A stretch of 64,000 nucleotides of DNA from Desmodus rotundus (Eukaryota > Chordata > Mammalia > Chiroptera > Phyllostomidae): assembly GCF_022682495.2 (NCBI RefSeq), contig NC_071391.1, positions 82,177,161 through 82,241,160 of the forward strand. The letters are read 5' to 3'. Every line of letters begins with the position of its first letter. Position 1 is the stretch's first letter. The notes beneath the pieces were generated by a model that saw nothing but the letters and a program-made list of their open reading frames with translations, made no database searches and was not told the origin of the DNA. Shown in pieces: positions 33,986-47,100 of this stretch. The position numbers and the translations under genes are program-made.

Positions 33986-35777
33986 AATATAAATTAAATC
34001 AAAGTGCTGCAAGACTAGAAGGAAGCAGAGGGGAGTTGATTTTGGCTGTTTTGAACAGGAAAGTCTTTGGGTTAACTATCAGAGCCGGCAATTGAAAGGT
34101 GTGCAGAATCTGGTTGGATGGAAACTAGGGTGTGATACCTGGGTAGATGGGAAAACCTGAGCAACAGCAGACATCGGGAAAGCCTAGGTCCATCTAAGTC
34201 AGAACAGTAGTTCAGTGTGTCTGAGGAAAGGGGCTGTGAGGGGGGTTGTATGAAATAAAGATGAGTAGTTTAGCTTTGAATGGCAAGCCCAGGGCTGCAG
34301 GCTTTTTCTGTAGGCTTGGATTCTAGGTATACGAGTATATTCAGTATCATCAAGAGAGTTTTTTCTAATGGACTTTTTCAGAATAGTAGGAAACAGTTGA
34401 AGTTTTTTAACCAAAGAAACACTATGATCCATGTTGTACTTCAGAAATTAACCCGGAAGGGTACACAGAATGCGTTCATTAGGGGAGAGTCTGATGACAA
34501 GGACAACAAAGGCTGGCACCTGTGTCCATCCAGTGGGGGGAAGCAGTGAAAGCCTGAATGAGGGTGATGCTCATGCAACTGGGGAGAAGGGGATGACACA
34601 TGAGATTATACAGAGAAACTTGACAGAGTATCAGGGTCCAGAGAGGAGAGTACAAACTGATAGTAGTATTTTGAGCCTACAAGATGAGAAGGGTGAGTAC
34701 TATTATCAGAAATCAGGAGCTCTGGATGTATAGCTGTGTCAGAAGCTAAATAATGAGTCCAGCTTGATTCGAGTCTGTCACAAACAGGTGTTAAGCCAAG
34801 TTTTTGAACAGAAGGAGCTAGAGGCCATGCCCCTGAGAACACCACTTCCTGCGGACGGTCTTTTCTTTCCTCTCCTGTGGTTGCCTATGTTCGATAATCT
34901 CACAAACTGCTGCTACTACATTCTCACCCAGAAATTTAGACATAAATTGGCACAACATAATTTATTTATTTTCAAGATACAAGTCCCTTGGAAAAAACTA
35001 AATTGCAGTCTGCTAAAATCTTGTCTGTGAGGGCATCAGCCTGAAATACAGATTGGGCGCTGTCTGATGTGTTATATAGGGCGAGCTATTTTTAAAGCTT
35101 GTGATTGTTACCGTAACTAGGAAACAGACAGGAAATGAATGATTTTGTGAGATATAGATAGTAAGTAGCTAGATGGTGTATTTGCGTTTGTAGGCAGAGC
35201 AGTGCCACTTGAGAACTGGCCACCCACACTAGCTGAGCGGCTTTGGCGCTTAGGCTGTGAACATCCACTGGTCTTACTTGTGGACCGTTTCGTTTATGTC
35301 AACAAAAAATGCCTACCCTTTTCCCTCCCTGGTACCTCTTTCGTGGGGCCCACCAGGAAATGCATACGCGCACCAACTTGTCAGACAGAAGTACTGTTCT
35401 GTGTTTTTCATATTGCTTCATCTGTGTTTACTACTGTAACAGCCATTTGTTGTCTTCTAGGAGGTGCTTCCTAACTGCACATATTGCTCATTCATTTCTA
35501 CTATCAATTGGTGACGGGTATTGTGCATCTCAAGAGATTTCCCTTCTTCCCGCCCCGAAGTCCTCAACTTAAAGCTGTCAGTAAAATCCTGGGTTTGTGT
35601 TGAAATGTTGGTTTGGAATGCTTCCAAAAAATGGCACCTTTCTAAGAAAGTTACCCAACTCTAAGTAGTGACTGAGACCCCTAGGTAATAAGGAGGTCAG
35701 ATGGAGGACAGGTGCACACATCCTGTAGAGTCAGTCTTTCTCTTTTGAGGGTTTCTTTGGGAATTATGAAAATTCTG

Positions 35778-35957
35778 TAAAGATTTTATTTATTTGTAGA
35801 GAGGGGGAAAGGAGGGAGAAAGAGAGGGAGAGAAACATTGATTGGTTTCCTCTTTAAGCACCCTGACCAGGGACCGAACCCACAACCCAGGCCTATGCCC
35901 TGACCAGGAATCAAACTGGCGACATTTCACATAGTGAGACGACACCCAGCCAGCCCA
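35778..35957 (-). mobile_element. VES-type SINE, reversed
   Basis: AAAGATTTTATTTATTTGTA, GAGAGGGAGAGAAACATTG, CCCTGACCAGGAATCAAACT, then the head complement (ACACCCAGCCAGCCC). Imperfect flanking similarity GGGAATTATGAA and GGGAATCATGAA is compatible with an old duplication. Confidence 0.85.
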
Positions 35958-36789
35958 CGTCAGTCAGGGCGGGAATCATGAATTTTTTACACACACACGT
36001 TTCAGTCACTTTTAATATTTTATTAGGGATTACAGTATAACTGGATTTTCCAAATTACCCCCTACATAGCTGGGTAGGAGAAGGGAGCTGTGAGTCTGAA
36101 CTGTGAAAATGCAAATGCAGTAAAGGTATTTCATGCCTATTTACATTTTTAATAACTTTTGCTAGTATAGAGGTAGTACAATACATAGGACAAGGTCTCA
36201 AAAGGATATACACCAAACTCTAAGCTTTTGTAAAGGGAAAAAAACGCACTTTTACTTCTGAATTTGAATTTTTTAATTTATAATTGGAAAAAATTAAGCC
36301 AATCACACTCATGCATGGAAAATTCAGAGAGGTATAAAGAAAAAAATTAACTTACCCATAATCCCACTGCCTCAGGTATAAGCCTATTTTGACAGAGTTC
36401 CTGAGGGGGGCTATAGATCGGCGGACAGATGAGTGTGTGGGTAAGTGTAGGGTGGCTCAGAAAGTAGGTAGACTTTTTAAAATAAAATTCTATTCTATGT
36501 CATATATTGTATTAGATGTACCTTCATTTAACTTTGTACTCTCCTATTTTTGGACATCAGAATTTTTTTTCATCCTCCTAAGTGCTTCAGGTGAATATTC
36601 TTATGTCTAAGTCTTTGACTGTGCTTCCGATTATTTCCTTTGGAGAAATTTCTAGTACTGGGGTTATGCAGGTCTTTCCTTCTTCGGCTGGTTGTTTATT
36701 TTAACTTGCCTCAAGATGGTAAAAATGCTTTATAAGAAAATATTGTGGTTTTAGTCTCTTGCGTTAAAATGTTTTATTGTTATAAAGCA

Positions 36790-36970
36790 TTCTCTTTCAT
36801 CAAGAAATAATAATAGATACAATATACTGAATACCTAAGGTACTGTGTTATTTTATATATGTTATTTTAGTTAATCATCTCAAACAACTAATTTTACGAG
36901 TGAAACAAATTGAATTTTGTAGAAGTTAAGCAACTTGCTAATAAGAGGTAGAGCTGAGGTTTGGGCCTAC
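36790..36970 (-). mobile_element. MIR SINE relic, reversed
   Basis: GTAGAAGTTAAGCAACTTGC and AAGAGGTAGAGCTGAGGTTT are reversed MIR blocks, diverged. Confidence 0.6.
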
Positions 36971-37064
36971 AGCACCTCCTCAATATATGACAAACTTGCT
37001 AGGCACTTGGGTACAAATTAAATAAGCCACTTCCCCAGCCTCCAGACTCAGGAGGCTAGTATTA

Positions 37065-37400
37065 TGCATTGGTCTACTTGGGCTTCCTTGATGAAATACC
37101 GCAGGCAGGTGGCTTAAACAACAGACATGTATTTTCTCATGGTCCAAGATCAAAGTTTTGGCCAATTTAATTTCTGAGGAGGGCTCTCTTCGCTTACAGG
37201 GCATGACCTTCTCACTATGCCCTTCCATGGCCTTTCCTTGTGTTGGGAGTGTGAGTTTCCTTGTGTCTCTTCTTAGAACGACATTAATCCTACTAGATCA
37301 GATGTCCACCCTTAAGACCTCACTTAACTACACTTCCACGGAGGCCCCATCTCCAAATGTAGACACCCCCAGGGTTAGAGGGAGACACAGACATTTGGTC
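37065..37400. repeat. Old interspersed repeat (GGTGGCTTAAACAACAG type)
   Basis: CAGGTGGCTTAAACAACAGA, ATTTTCTCATGGTCCAAGAT, CACCCTTAAGACCTCACTTA and CCCCATCTCCAAATGTAGAC follow a widespread mammalian repeat I recognise by pattern but cannot name with confidence. Confidence 0.5.
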
Positions 37401-39202
37401 CGTAATAGTCTACCCAGTGTCCTGTGCCACTCATACCAGTCTTGTCGTAGGCTCAGGCGTGTGCTATCAATGGGTCTCAGAGTCCGAATCTCACCTGTAT
37501 AGGAAGTCTCTTACTAGAAGTGAAGTGACTGACTGAACTTTAAGGAAAGACAAAAACAATGTATTAGAAAAATGTACATTTCACCATTGTTGTATTTTGA
37601 ATTATTGCAATTTACAGTTAGTAATACAGTTAGTAAATAATGCAATTTACATTATTTCCTAGAGCAAAAGGTTGTGTTTCCAGCAGCCTAGGTAGACCAG
37701 CCCAATATTTCAGTCACAAAACTGTACAGCTGAATTTAGGCTCTTGTTATGTCAAGTTCCCTGGTATAGTGAATTGAGAAGGAAGAGTGGCAGGATTGTC
37801 ACCTGGTTCAGGAAATGAAATCACAGCTTGGTGTTCACACCTGTAAGCAGGGCTCCACAGTGCTTTCTGACATCATCATCAGACCTCATCTGAGAGGCAG
37901 TCGTTGTTCTCTACCCGTCCCAGGATGAAATTGAATTCAGCAAACATTTTTTTAATAAAAGACATAATAATTCCTCTTATAGTTTAGATGAGGAGATAAA
38001 CTTATAGTAGATAATTTGAGGAAAAATTATATATTTAAAGAGACTGAGAGGTTTTATGAATACTCAGAAAAAGGTAACTTTTCTCTATAAAAGAAAAAAA
38101 GGACACGGCTGTAAGACTACTGCAAGAAATATAAGGTTTTGACGTAGGACGTAAGTGTAAAGATAGATAATTAATAACAGTCTTTTTTCTGTTGCTTTAT
38201 TCATTTCTAAATCATCCTTGGCTACTCTTAGAAAATTGTATTTAGTGACAATTAAGGAACATAGAGGTATGAATATAGGTTCCCAAACAGCCAGCCATTC
38301 ATTCCTCCAAGAAAACTACCAGTATTAAATGTAGTAAAAAAAAGAAAACTTATCTGGGGAAGGGCCAAGGGGAGGGTCAGAGTTGCTGGCCGGGTTTCAG
38401 AGTTTTCTTGCTGGTGCCATAGGGAAGACTGGTCTTTGTCTGGAAAGAAAGCATTTGCCCCTCTTGCTTTTAAATGACCGCTCCTCCCATTACAATGCTG
38501 TATGCATTAGCCACCTCACCCACGGAGTGGCTGCAGCCCCCTCAACGGTTTTAATGGAATTACCACCCTTCCCCCAAACAAAGATCTGAATCACCCAAGT
38601 CTCCCTCTCCAAATAAAGGGCCTTGCAGCACCTTCAGATTGGTTGCCCTAAGAGGAAAGTTCCCTGTGTCTGGCACAGGGATGTCCCACATCACCTCTCA
38701 CACACATGTGCTCCGCCTGCTTCCAAAGGAAACAATAGCTCTACCGAGTGTATTCCAGGTGAAAGTGCTGCTTAGAACTCAGCATCTGATGACTGGCTGT
38801 TTCTGAGCAGCTATTCATAGGAGAAAAAAGATTGATTTCCACAGGGGAATAGTTAAGGTAATGAGGTGGATAATTGCTTCCTCATTGGGGCTTTTACCAG
38901 CCAGAGGAACAGGGAACCACAAGTCCCTGTTGTCTGCTGTTTCTTACTGGGCAGCTGCCTTGCTTGAGGCCAGAGTTCTCACTCGGGAGCTGTGCTGAGC
39001 TCACCCTGTGGGGCAGGAACTATAGGTGTTGTGTGAATCGCTGGAGGAGAGAGGATGAAGTGCACTGGTCTCATTAATCTCTGCAGGGTTTGGGGGTGGT
39101 GTGTCATTTGTTATTCTGGAATATAAGGCACTGACTGCCAGTTGAATTACTTTTTTCAATCCTTTTTGGGGTACCAGTCCATGTTTAAAGAATTCTTTTT
39201 TC

Positions 39203-39435
39203 ACCCTGACTGGCAGTGGATTGAGTGCCGGCCCATGAACCGAAAGGTCACAGGTTCAATTCCTAGTCAGGGCACATGCCTGGATTGCAGGCCAGGTCCC
39301 CAGGTGAGGGGCTGTGCAAGAGGCAACTGGTCGATACATCTCTTGCACGTCATTTCTCTCTTACATCAATGTTTCTCTCCTTCTCTCTCTCCCTCCCTTC
39401 CCTCTCTAAAAATAAATACTTTTTTAAAAAATAAT
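39203..39435 (+). mobile_element. VES-type SINE with perfect target duplication
   Basis: VES head (CCCTGACTGGCAGTGGATTG), GGTTCAATTCCTAGTCAGGG, CT-rich body and A-rich tail. Flanked by AAGAATTCTTTTTTC at 39188-39202 and 39436-39450. It lies about 500 bases before a SIK2 exon. Confidence 0.92.
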
Positions 39436-39956
39436 AAGAATTCTTTTTTCCACTCTTCAGGCACATAGAACCAAAGACTAAATCAAATGGGCAGGTACTT
39501 AATTACAAACATAAAAGTCTGTCTAGGACCTCAGTGTGCTCCATGGTTGAAAATTAGAAGAATGCTGGTGACTACTCCTTTTTCTTACCTCTGAGCTGTG
39601 CATTTTTAAAAATCTTCCCCCTTCTTCATTTCCCTTGTTTTTAAAAAACAACCCATAGGCCTCAACCTAATATACCCTCCATTCATGTGAAAACCACTAA
39701 AAAAATTGTTTATTGTAATAACGATGACTCAGAGAATCCTGGGAGGCAGTGCTAGTTTGGGTCATAATGGGCTTCTGTCTCCAAGGGCTATAGTTGTCTT
39801 GCCTCTTCATTGGTCATTCGTAACAAATACGTACGTTTTTAATATATTTTACTTAATTTCTAATTTGCCACAAGTGTTGACATTGTTTCCCTTTTGGATT
39901 TTTCTAATGTCTCATCAGAGCAGCAACTGATCGTTTCCTCTCACACTGGCGTTTAG

Positions 39957-40185
39957 GTCAACGGCTGTCTGCTGGACCCGGTGCCCCCTGTCCTGGTGAA
40001 GAAGGGGTGCCAGTCGCTGCCCAGCAACATGATGGAGACCTCCATCGATGAAGGGTTGGAGACCGAAGGAGAGGCTGAGGAGGATCCCGGTCAGGCCTTT
40101 GATGCGTTCCAGTCCACACGCAGCGGGCAGAGGCGGCACACTCTGTCAGAAGTGACCAATCAGCTGTTTATGATGCCTGGTTCAG
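39957..40185 (+). CDS. SIK2: SIK2 exon (10th): acidic region and T484 site
   Basis: This exon encodes human residues 423-498. It starts [20 protein letters not shown] and runs through a Glu-rich stretch ([14 protein letters not shown]) to [11 protein letters not shown]. The RRHT motif is the PKA/14-3-3 site T484. The acceptor is gtttag at 39951-39956 and the donor gtatgg at 40186. It is 229 bases long and ends with the first base of a Gly codon. This exon opens the compact 3' half of the gene, where the remaining exons follow within 4.2 kb. Confidence 0.96.
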
Positions 40186-40679
40186 GTATGGGATCTGTTA
40201 AGCCACAGGTTAAGTTTTCACAGCATCAACTCACAGTCCAATCTCTAAGAAATAGCAGTGATACCAACCAGTTCCTAGAATGAAGTCCATAATGGAGGAT
40301 TTCCCCCGTGGAAGTCAGTCTGCCTTTCCTTCATGGACAGCATTCAGCAGGCCAGAGGAGTGGGCCTGCTCAGCAGCTGCAGAGAGTTAAGTGAGTCGTC
40401 TCTGAGTTTGCCCCCGAACTCCCAGACTTCATGAGTGCTGTGTGACTCCTCAGGGACCCTGGCACTTTGGGAGTGGCAGAGATCTGGCAGGTGCAGGTTC
40501 TGTAGTGTTCTCTCCACTGACTTCAAAGCTGATTACACTGACAAGTAAAAAGGTTCTGAAAAGATGTGTTGGAGATTAAGGACATTGTACCTGTGGGAAC
40601 TCAAGCTGGCTATGCTTTGTATCTCCTGTTCAAAAAGTTGCTATTGGCTATTGTCACATCTGTTTGTTTTCTCTTAAAG

Positions 40680-40964
40680 GAAAAATTTTCTCCATGAGTG
40701 ACAACCCCTCCCTTGACAGTGTGGACTCTGAGTATGATATGGGGTCTGTTCAGAGGGACCTGAACTTTCTGGAGGACAACCCTTCCCTTAAGGACATCAT
40801 GTTAGCCAACCAGCCTTCACCTCGCATGACATCTCCCTTCATAAGCCTGAGGCCTGCCAACCCAGCCATGCAGGCTCTGAGCTCCCAAAAAAGAGAGGCC
40901 CACAACAGGTCGCCAGTGAGCTTCCGAGAGGGCCGCAGGGCTTCAGATACCTCCCTTACCCAAG
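40680..40964 (+). CDS. SIK2: SIK2 exon (11th): S587 regulatory site
   Basis: This is 285 bases encoding human residues 499-593. It includes [20 protein letters not shown], a Ser/Pro-rich stretch (PSPRMTSPF) and [17 protein letters not shown] is PKA/14-3-3 site S587, the fourth of the classic SIK2 sites and conserved here. The acceptor is cttaaag at 40673-40679 and the donor gtaact at 40965. The exon begins by completing Gly499 and ends with the first base of Gly594. Confidence 0.96.
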
Positions 40965-41109
40965 GTAACTGGCTGCTTTCCCTTCTGGCTTTTGAAATGC
41001 TTATCTGGTAGGATTTGAAGGGGTTTGTTGCCATGTTGATACCATACCTATAGTCATTAAAAGGCCTTGTGTTTTATTTAAATTGTTTGGTCATTGCACT
41101 TTCTCCCAG

Positions 41110-41273
41110 GAATTGTAGCATTTAGACAACACCTTCAGAATCTGGCTAGAACCAAAGGAATCCTCGAGTTGAACAAAGTACAGTTGCTGTATGAACAAAT
41201 AGGATCAGAGGCAGACCCGAACTTGGCATCAGCTGCTCCTCAGCTCCAAGACCTGGCTAGCAGTTGCCCTCAG
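41110..41273 (+). CDS. SIK2: SIK2 exon (12th): helical [14 protein letters not shown] segment
   Basis: This encodes human residues 594-648: [20 protein letters not shown], a conserved predicted helix shared by SIK paralogues, then [11 protein letters not shown] and the Ala/Pro-rich ending [10 protein letters not shown]. The acceptor is ttctcccag at 41101-41109 and the donor gtgagt at 41274. The preceding intron is only 145 bases, the shortest in the window. The 164 bases finish on a whole codon. Confidence 0.96.
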
Positions 41274-42004
41274 GTGAGTGCCCCAGGCCCTTTCCACGGT
41301 GGCTCTGTGAGTGTGAGGAGTGTTTGGTCTGAAGATGCATCTTGTCATTTAGAGAATTTACTCCCATCCTGGAACAAGGTTCTTTTGGAAAACTTTCCTT
41401 GTTGCTGCCACTTAACCACTGACAGGTTAGACCTGTGCACACTGGCCCAGGTGACCAGTACCACATGGAGGCCTTGACACTGTCAGGCTGTGTGTGGTTC
41501 ACAGGGCAGCTTCTGTGTGAATTACCTCTCGGAGTCTCCCTGGGACTCCCTACCCTCCAGGCGCATACACAAAAATTAATAATAAACTTCACCCAGATGA
41601 GAAGATTATTGCCACTACTTTCGATGGGCTATCACTTTATTAAATATTGTAAATGGATTATTTATGCTAAAGATACAGAAAATATTGTTATTTATCCAGT
41701 AAGTTTTATTATGAGCACTATTTTTAGTGCATCAAGGATATTACAGCATTGCCCATATGCAGGTAATGACCGCCTGGTGGCCTAGCCTTTGCTCCGGTAC
41801 TGACCGGGTGATCGTTCACAGCTGGGAAGCCATGAGTAGATGTTCTGCATGATGATTAACCCTCAGCCTCCTGGTGTGTAAAGCTTTGAGTATTTTGTCT
41901 TGTAGAGTTGGAGTTCCTCTTGGACATTTGCCAAGGTGCTTCAACTAAAAACTAAAACTTTCTCCTACATGGATTGAAAATGTCTTCACCCCCTTGCTCC
42001 TCAG

Positions 42005-42115
42005 GAGGAAGTCTCTCAGCAGCAGAAAAGTGTTTCCGCTCTCCCCACCAGCGTGCACCCTCAGCTGTCCCCGCGGCAGAGCCTGGAAGCCCAATACCTG
42101 CAGCACAGACTCCAG
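42005..42115 (+). CDS. SIK2: SIK2 exon (13th): Gln/Ser-rich, 37 codons
   Basis: Thirty-seven whole codons, human residues 649-685, beginning [20 protein letters not shown] and ending YLQHRLQ. It is symmetric in phase, so skipping it would keep the frame, but no skipping can be inferred from DNA. The acceptor is gctcctcag at 41996-42004 and the donor gtgggg at 42116, a weaker donor than its neighbours because it lacks A at +3 and +4. No known domain. Confidence 0.95.
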
Positions 42116-42817
42116 GTGGGGCCTCCCCTTGCTGCTCCACCTCACTGTGCTGGCCCAGAAACGGCCTTTCTGCACAACAGAAACCTCTTTTGCTTGTTTT
42201 TTGTTTGTTTGTTTTTAGGGTAGCAGTTTGATTCTTTATGGACAGGTAGGTTTGATGGTGCACTTCTACTTTCTAGAAGCATGTTCAGACTTAGCATTAT
42301 GCTCTATGTTAGTGGTGGGTTTGTCCTCAGGCCCCAGGAAAGGATAACACCACAGAGGGGTAGGAAAGGGAAACATGGCTTCCTTGCTTCTAATGTTATG
42401 CTTCATAATGAATAATAAATAAAATGGAAATCTCAAGTCTGCAGATTTTTAATATCAGCTCTCTACGTTGGTGCCTATTCAATCAGCAGGTGCTGCAGCC
42501 TTTGTTACCAATATTTAGCCCCACTTTTCTCCTTGTTTTTAAAATCTCCACGAACCTCACAGTCCTAGGGGACTTTTAGAAATGGAAACTGCGGTAGGTT
42601 AGAGCTGAGACAGCCCAGGCTTGCTGACTCAAAGCTCTTGGCCCCAAAGCTCTACCAGGGTCTCAGTGAGCAAGAATCATCAGTCCCCTCTCGCTCCCTC
42701 TCTACATTGATTGTAGAGGGGACACTGGGCGTCACCCTCTCGGTAGCGGTACAGTCTGATGACTGCATCCCAGGCGGTAATGCACTGTCATGCTTATATC
42801 GTTTTCTGCTCTTGCAG

Positions 42818-42909
42818 AAGCCCGGCCTTCTGTCAAAAGCCCAGAACACCTGTCAGCTTTACTGTAAAGAACCACCACGGAGCCTTGAACAGCAGCTGCA
42901 GGAACACAG
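42818..42909 (+). CDS. SIK2: SIK2 exon (14th): [20 protein letters not shown]
   Basis: Ninety-two bases, human residues 686-716, encoding [20 protein letters not shown] then [11 protein letters not shown], the last Arg being completed by the next exon. The charged Gln-rich end leads into a helical or coiled stretch in the final exon. The acceptor is tcttgcag at 42810-42817 and the donor gtgaga at 42910. Confidence 0.95.
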
Positions 42910-43515
42910 GTGAGAGAGGGTCTTTGACCAAAGAAGTCACTTTCTTTTGTGGAAGACTTAAGAAGGCTGGGTGTGTGTCCTTTCCCTCTGGTGTTTGCCT
43001 CTTCTAGGAAAATAGGTTTTTGACGCATGAGCCAGTCTTTAAGACATGGTCACTAATGTGTCTTTGGAATATGGGCCAATCAGGGGATAGCAGCTCTAAA
43101 TGTGCTTTGTTTTCCCTTTCTTCTCACGTTTCCCCTTTGAGTTAAGAGTAGACCTAAGCTTTCACAATCTGCGACCTAGAGCCAGCTGAGTGGGTGACAC
43201 TGTGGAACAAGTCTCCACCCTCCCTCTCAGTAACTCCTGCCCCTCAGGCCTCACTGCTTCATGGGGAGAAAAACTCAAGAGTCTTAAAGAAAACGAGATA
43301 GTGTTCACTCTTGCACTGAGGGGCCAATCAGAATTAGGGGACAAAACATAAGATGAGGTTTAAGAAAGCTGACAGGATTTGTTCCTATGCCCACTTTTTT
43401 CTTCGGCCCCACAAAGAGAAGTGAGAGGACTGAAGCCAGTGACTGATTCAGGCTTCACATTAAAAGTGCCATCACTGAAGATTTAAAATTCTTTCTTTTG
43501 GTTTTGCCTATGTAG

Positions 43516-44131
43516 ACTCCAACAGAAGCGACTCTTCCTCCAGAAACAGTCTCAGCTGCAGGCCTACTTTAACCAGATGCAGATAGCTGAGAGCTCGTAC
43601 CCACAGCCAAGTCAGCAGCTGCCCCTGGCCCACCAGGAGACGCCATCACCGTCACAGCAGCCTCCACCGTTCAGCCTGGCCCAGCCCCTGAGCCCCGTCC
43701 TGGAGCCCGCTTCTGAACAAATGCAGTACAGCCCCTTCCTCAGCCAGTACCAGGAGATGCAGCTGCAGCCCCTGCCCTCCTCACCAGGCCCTCAGGCACA
43801 CTTACAGCAGCAGCCGCCGCCACCACCTCCACCGCCTCCGCCACCACAGCAGTCGGGAGCTGCCCCAGCACCCTTACAGTTCTCCTATCAGACTTGTGAG
43901 CTGCCAGGCACCGTCTCCCCTGAGCCAGACTATCCCGCTCCCTGTCAGTACCCCGTGGATGGAGCCCAGCAGAGCGCGGTGGCAGCACCAGACTGTCCCA
44001 GGAGCTCAGGACTGCAGGAGGCACCCTCCAGCTACGACCCTCTAGCCCTCTCTGAGTTCCCTGGACTCTTTGATTGTGAAATGCTGGAGGCCGTGGACCC
44101 ACAGCACAGCGGCTATGTCCTGGTGAACTGA
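43516..44131 (+). CDS. SIK2: SIK2 last coding exon with stop: Gln/Pro-rich C-tail
   Basis: This is the terminal coding exon of SIK2, 204 residues plus TGA at 44129-44131. It starts [20 protein letters not shown], a Gln/Leu-rich helical segment. A disordered Gln/Pro tail follows, with QQQ and eleven consecutive prolines (43805-43846), and the protein ends [12 protein letters not shown]...GYVLVN as in human. The proline codons are mixed (CCG, CCA, CCT), so this is not a pure DNA microsatellite. Counting residues, this exon makes the protein about six shorter than human SIK2, all around the Q/P tract. The acceptor is ctatgtag at 43508-43515. A 3' UTR of nearly 6 kb follows in the same exon. Confidence 0.96.
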
Positions 44132-47100
44132 ACTCAGCACAGGAAGTGAGGCAGGTCGAATGTAGGAAGGGTGTGTATTTTTATTTTTATTCCAGCCTTT
44201 TACATTTAAACCTTATTTTCCTGCCCTCTCCCTAGGGGGAAAAATCAAGTTGCCCAACTGGAAGCAGAGGGCCTGGCCAAGCTGATGTTGCTTCTTCCTG
44301 CCTCTGTCCCACCGTAGTTTCCTGTGGCAAGTGCTGGAACGTAGTCGTAGGCTGATGCTCATGCCCTTGGGTCAAGTGGAGCAGATTCTCACGGGAGACA
44401 CCGACAAGTGTTTTTATAAGGAGACATCCAGACCTAGGTTTTATCCAGAACTACACCAGTTATCGAGGGAAACCTTGGTAAATGCAGGGAAACTGCATGC
44501 CGTTATATATGGGGAGAAAGGCAGTATTTTTCACTGAAGCCTAGGAACAACATGTTGCTTAAAGGCAAGTCGAGGATACATAATGAAATCGGATGCGCAG
44601 GAAATAAACTTGTACTTTGTCACTGAAGCATAAGTTCAAAGCTGCTGATGAAGTTGTGCCCAAGACCATCATAAAGCACTGGGGTGTGAGCTTTGTTTCA
44701 AGCGCCACTGAACACCAGCTGGTACTAACCCCTGAGAGTGGCGGTCGTCTCCAAGTGGGAGCAGGCAGCACACCTCTTGAGAAGGTGCCCTGGGTTACAG
44801 ACTCAGAGTGTCCTTGGCTCCAAAGATGTCCCCTGTAGGAACACCCTCCTCCCCCACCCCCCACCCCGTAGTGGAGACTGGGGACAATAAACTCGAGAAA
44901 CCATCAAGAGCACCAGCCCTGGGCCAGGGGAAGGCGGGCTCTCCCTACAAAGTCAGTGGTGGAGACTTCTGGTTTGGGCAGGTGGTCATTAGAGAACCTA
45001 GTGGCTCTTTTAAAGTGTAATAACTACTTTGACTTCACACTATATGTTGCTAGTAGTTTATTGAGCTTTGTATATTTGGACAGTTTCATATAGGGCTTAG
45101 AAATTTTAAGAAAAAGAAAAATGAACTTTTATCTCCTGTGTGAAGTGGTAGTGCCGTGCCTTTTTCCCCCAGATCACGCTTTAATTATTTCTTTTCGGTA
45201 GAAACCAAGTTTTCCATTTATATCAATGCTAAATCCAAAGTCACTTCAGAGTTTGTTTTCCACCATGTGGGAATTGTATTCTTAATTTCCTTAAAGTTTT
45301 GACTTGTAATTAAATGTTAAAGTATTAACAGCAATATTCAAAAACCACAGATGTGTTAACCACTTAAGCAAATCATCTGCCAAACTCATTATATTACTAG
45401 TAAAACTTAATCATTACAATTCATCCATCAAAGTAAGTGAAAAATAGATGCTACAGCTAGTCAACTGTGTACCTAGAAGGAGCAATCTGTCACTTGGACA
45501 ATAACACACAAGTGTGACAAATTCAGTATTATTTACAAAAACTGCCATTTCTGTCCTTCAGAATGGCTTGTCCTATCTGCAGATGGATGCATTAAGCACA
45601 AGCATCTTCCTTAAAGCACAAAGAAGAGAGACAGATACAACATTGATGCTGCATCTAGGAACACCTTTGAGTTGCCTTTCCTCTTTGTAGTACATGTCCA
45701 GGCAGGCGAGAAGCATGGGCCGTCTTGGAGGTCTGTTCTGCCCCCTAGCCCAGGCCCCACCAGCGTTGGTACCTTGAGCAGTGCTTGCTCCCAGCCGCAC
45801 CCCCCCACACCTGGTGCCCGGACGCTTTGAAGGGGCGCTCTGTCGGGGGCTGGACCCTGGTGTTAGCCAGAAAGGGTGCTGGGGAGGACTCATCCTTGTG
45901 AGTTGAGAACACACAGTGGCAGTCCAGGAAGAATGAATTGTGCTCCTTCTGTGCATTGCTTATTCCTCCTCATGGTTAAGATTGATGATTTCGTGAAATA
46001 GGTACTTCATGTAAGAGATCCTTCCATTAAGATCTCTAATCTGTTTTAAGTCTTTGCAAATACCTAGTTCTAAAACAGCTTGATTCATTTAGAATGAAAG
46101 ATGTTTTTCCAAAACATACTATTGAAGTGCTGTAACGTCTATGAAACTTACAGGCCTTCCCTGTTGAAAATGGGGGCCACTCATTTCGCAGTCACGGGAA
46201 GGCACAATTACAGATGGGCTTAGACGCCTGCGCCAATGAGACCGACGCCTTTTAGCCCAGGAAGCCTCGGAGCTGCTGCGAGACACTGAGGCCGGCAGCG
46301 AGGTTGCTGGAAGTCCAGAGGACCTGGAGACAGACGTGCGTTAGGGACAGACTGGCGGCTCAGATGCTCACCTGGGGAATAGCGTGTCCTGTCTGGCTGG
46401 ACCTGTGTTGTAAGCTCCTATTTGCCTTTCTCATTTCAAGCAGAAATCAATAAATTCCATGACCATCTGTATTTACTGACATGTGAGCTGGTGAGAGGAG
46501 ACTGGTTCTGTAGGTCAGGTCAGTCAGGTGCTGTTTTCCCAGCCCTGTCTGGTCATCTGTGTTGCTCTGTCCCCTAATTAGTGACCTGTATAAGCTTCCA
46601 GGCAGTTTTCACAAACACTAAAGTAACACTAATAAGAAGGCTTAATACCACTCTTTTTTGTGAGAGGCTACTTTGAAATGACTTTCCAGTCTGTTTCACA
46701 TTAGCAGCGTGTACACTACTGTATGATAATCGTTAGCTTTATCATCTTGTAAAACAGGATCCTCTGGAGAGACTTCAGTGAAATGAACGTGGGGTAAAAA
46801 TTTCATCATTCGGCAAAAAGTGCAATATGTGTGGTACTTTATTTTTTGTTTGTGCTCTTTTTTTAATCCAGGGGTATTAGTCTCTGCTTCGGGAAAAATG
46901 CACTAGTTCTGCAGTTTCCAGTTGGGCAAGTGTGTCTCTAGTATTTACATGCAACTGATATGCTGGTCCCTGTAAGGCAAATAGAGCGGGTTAACACAAT
47001 AGAAAGGGGTGGGTGTTCCATTTGCAAACTCCTGGTGAGCGAGCTGACCATCCCTAGCTGCCCCCTCGCCAGCTCTGCCCTCTCAGGCCTGCGTCACCCT

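Larger units (their letters stand above)
31134..39956 (+). other. SIK2: SIK2 intron 9 (8.8 kb)
   Basis: GT-AG intron with a MIR, an antisense L1 with an inserted SINE, two more VES SINEs and other old repeats. Bases 34000-34720 have the look of an old L2-type repeat but are too diverged to assign. Bases 34730-35760 and 37500-39180 hold nothing I recognise. Confidence 0.85.
40186..43515 (+). other. SIK2: SIK2 introns 10-14 (compact)
   Basis: Five short introns (494, 145, 731, 702 and 606 bases), all GT-AG, between the C-terminal coding exons. No interspersed repeat could be recognised in them, in clear contrast to the repeat-laden introns upstream. Confidence 0.85.
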
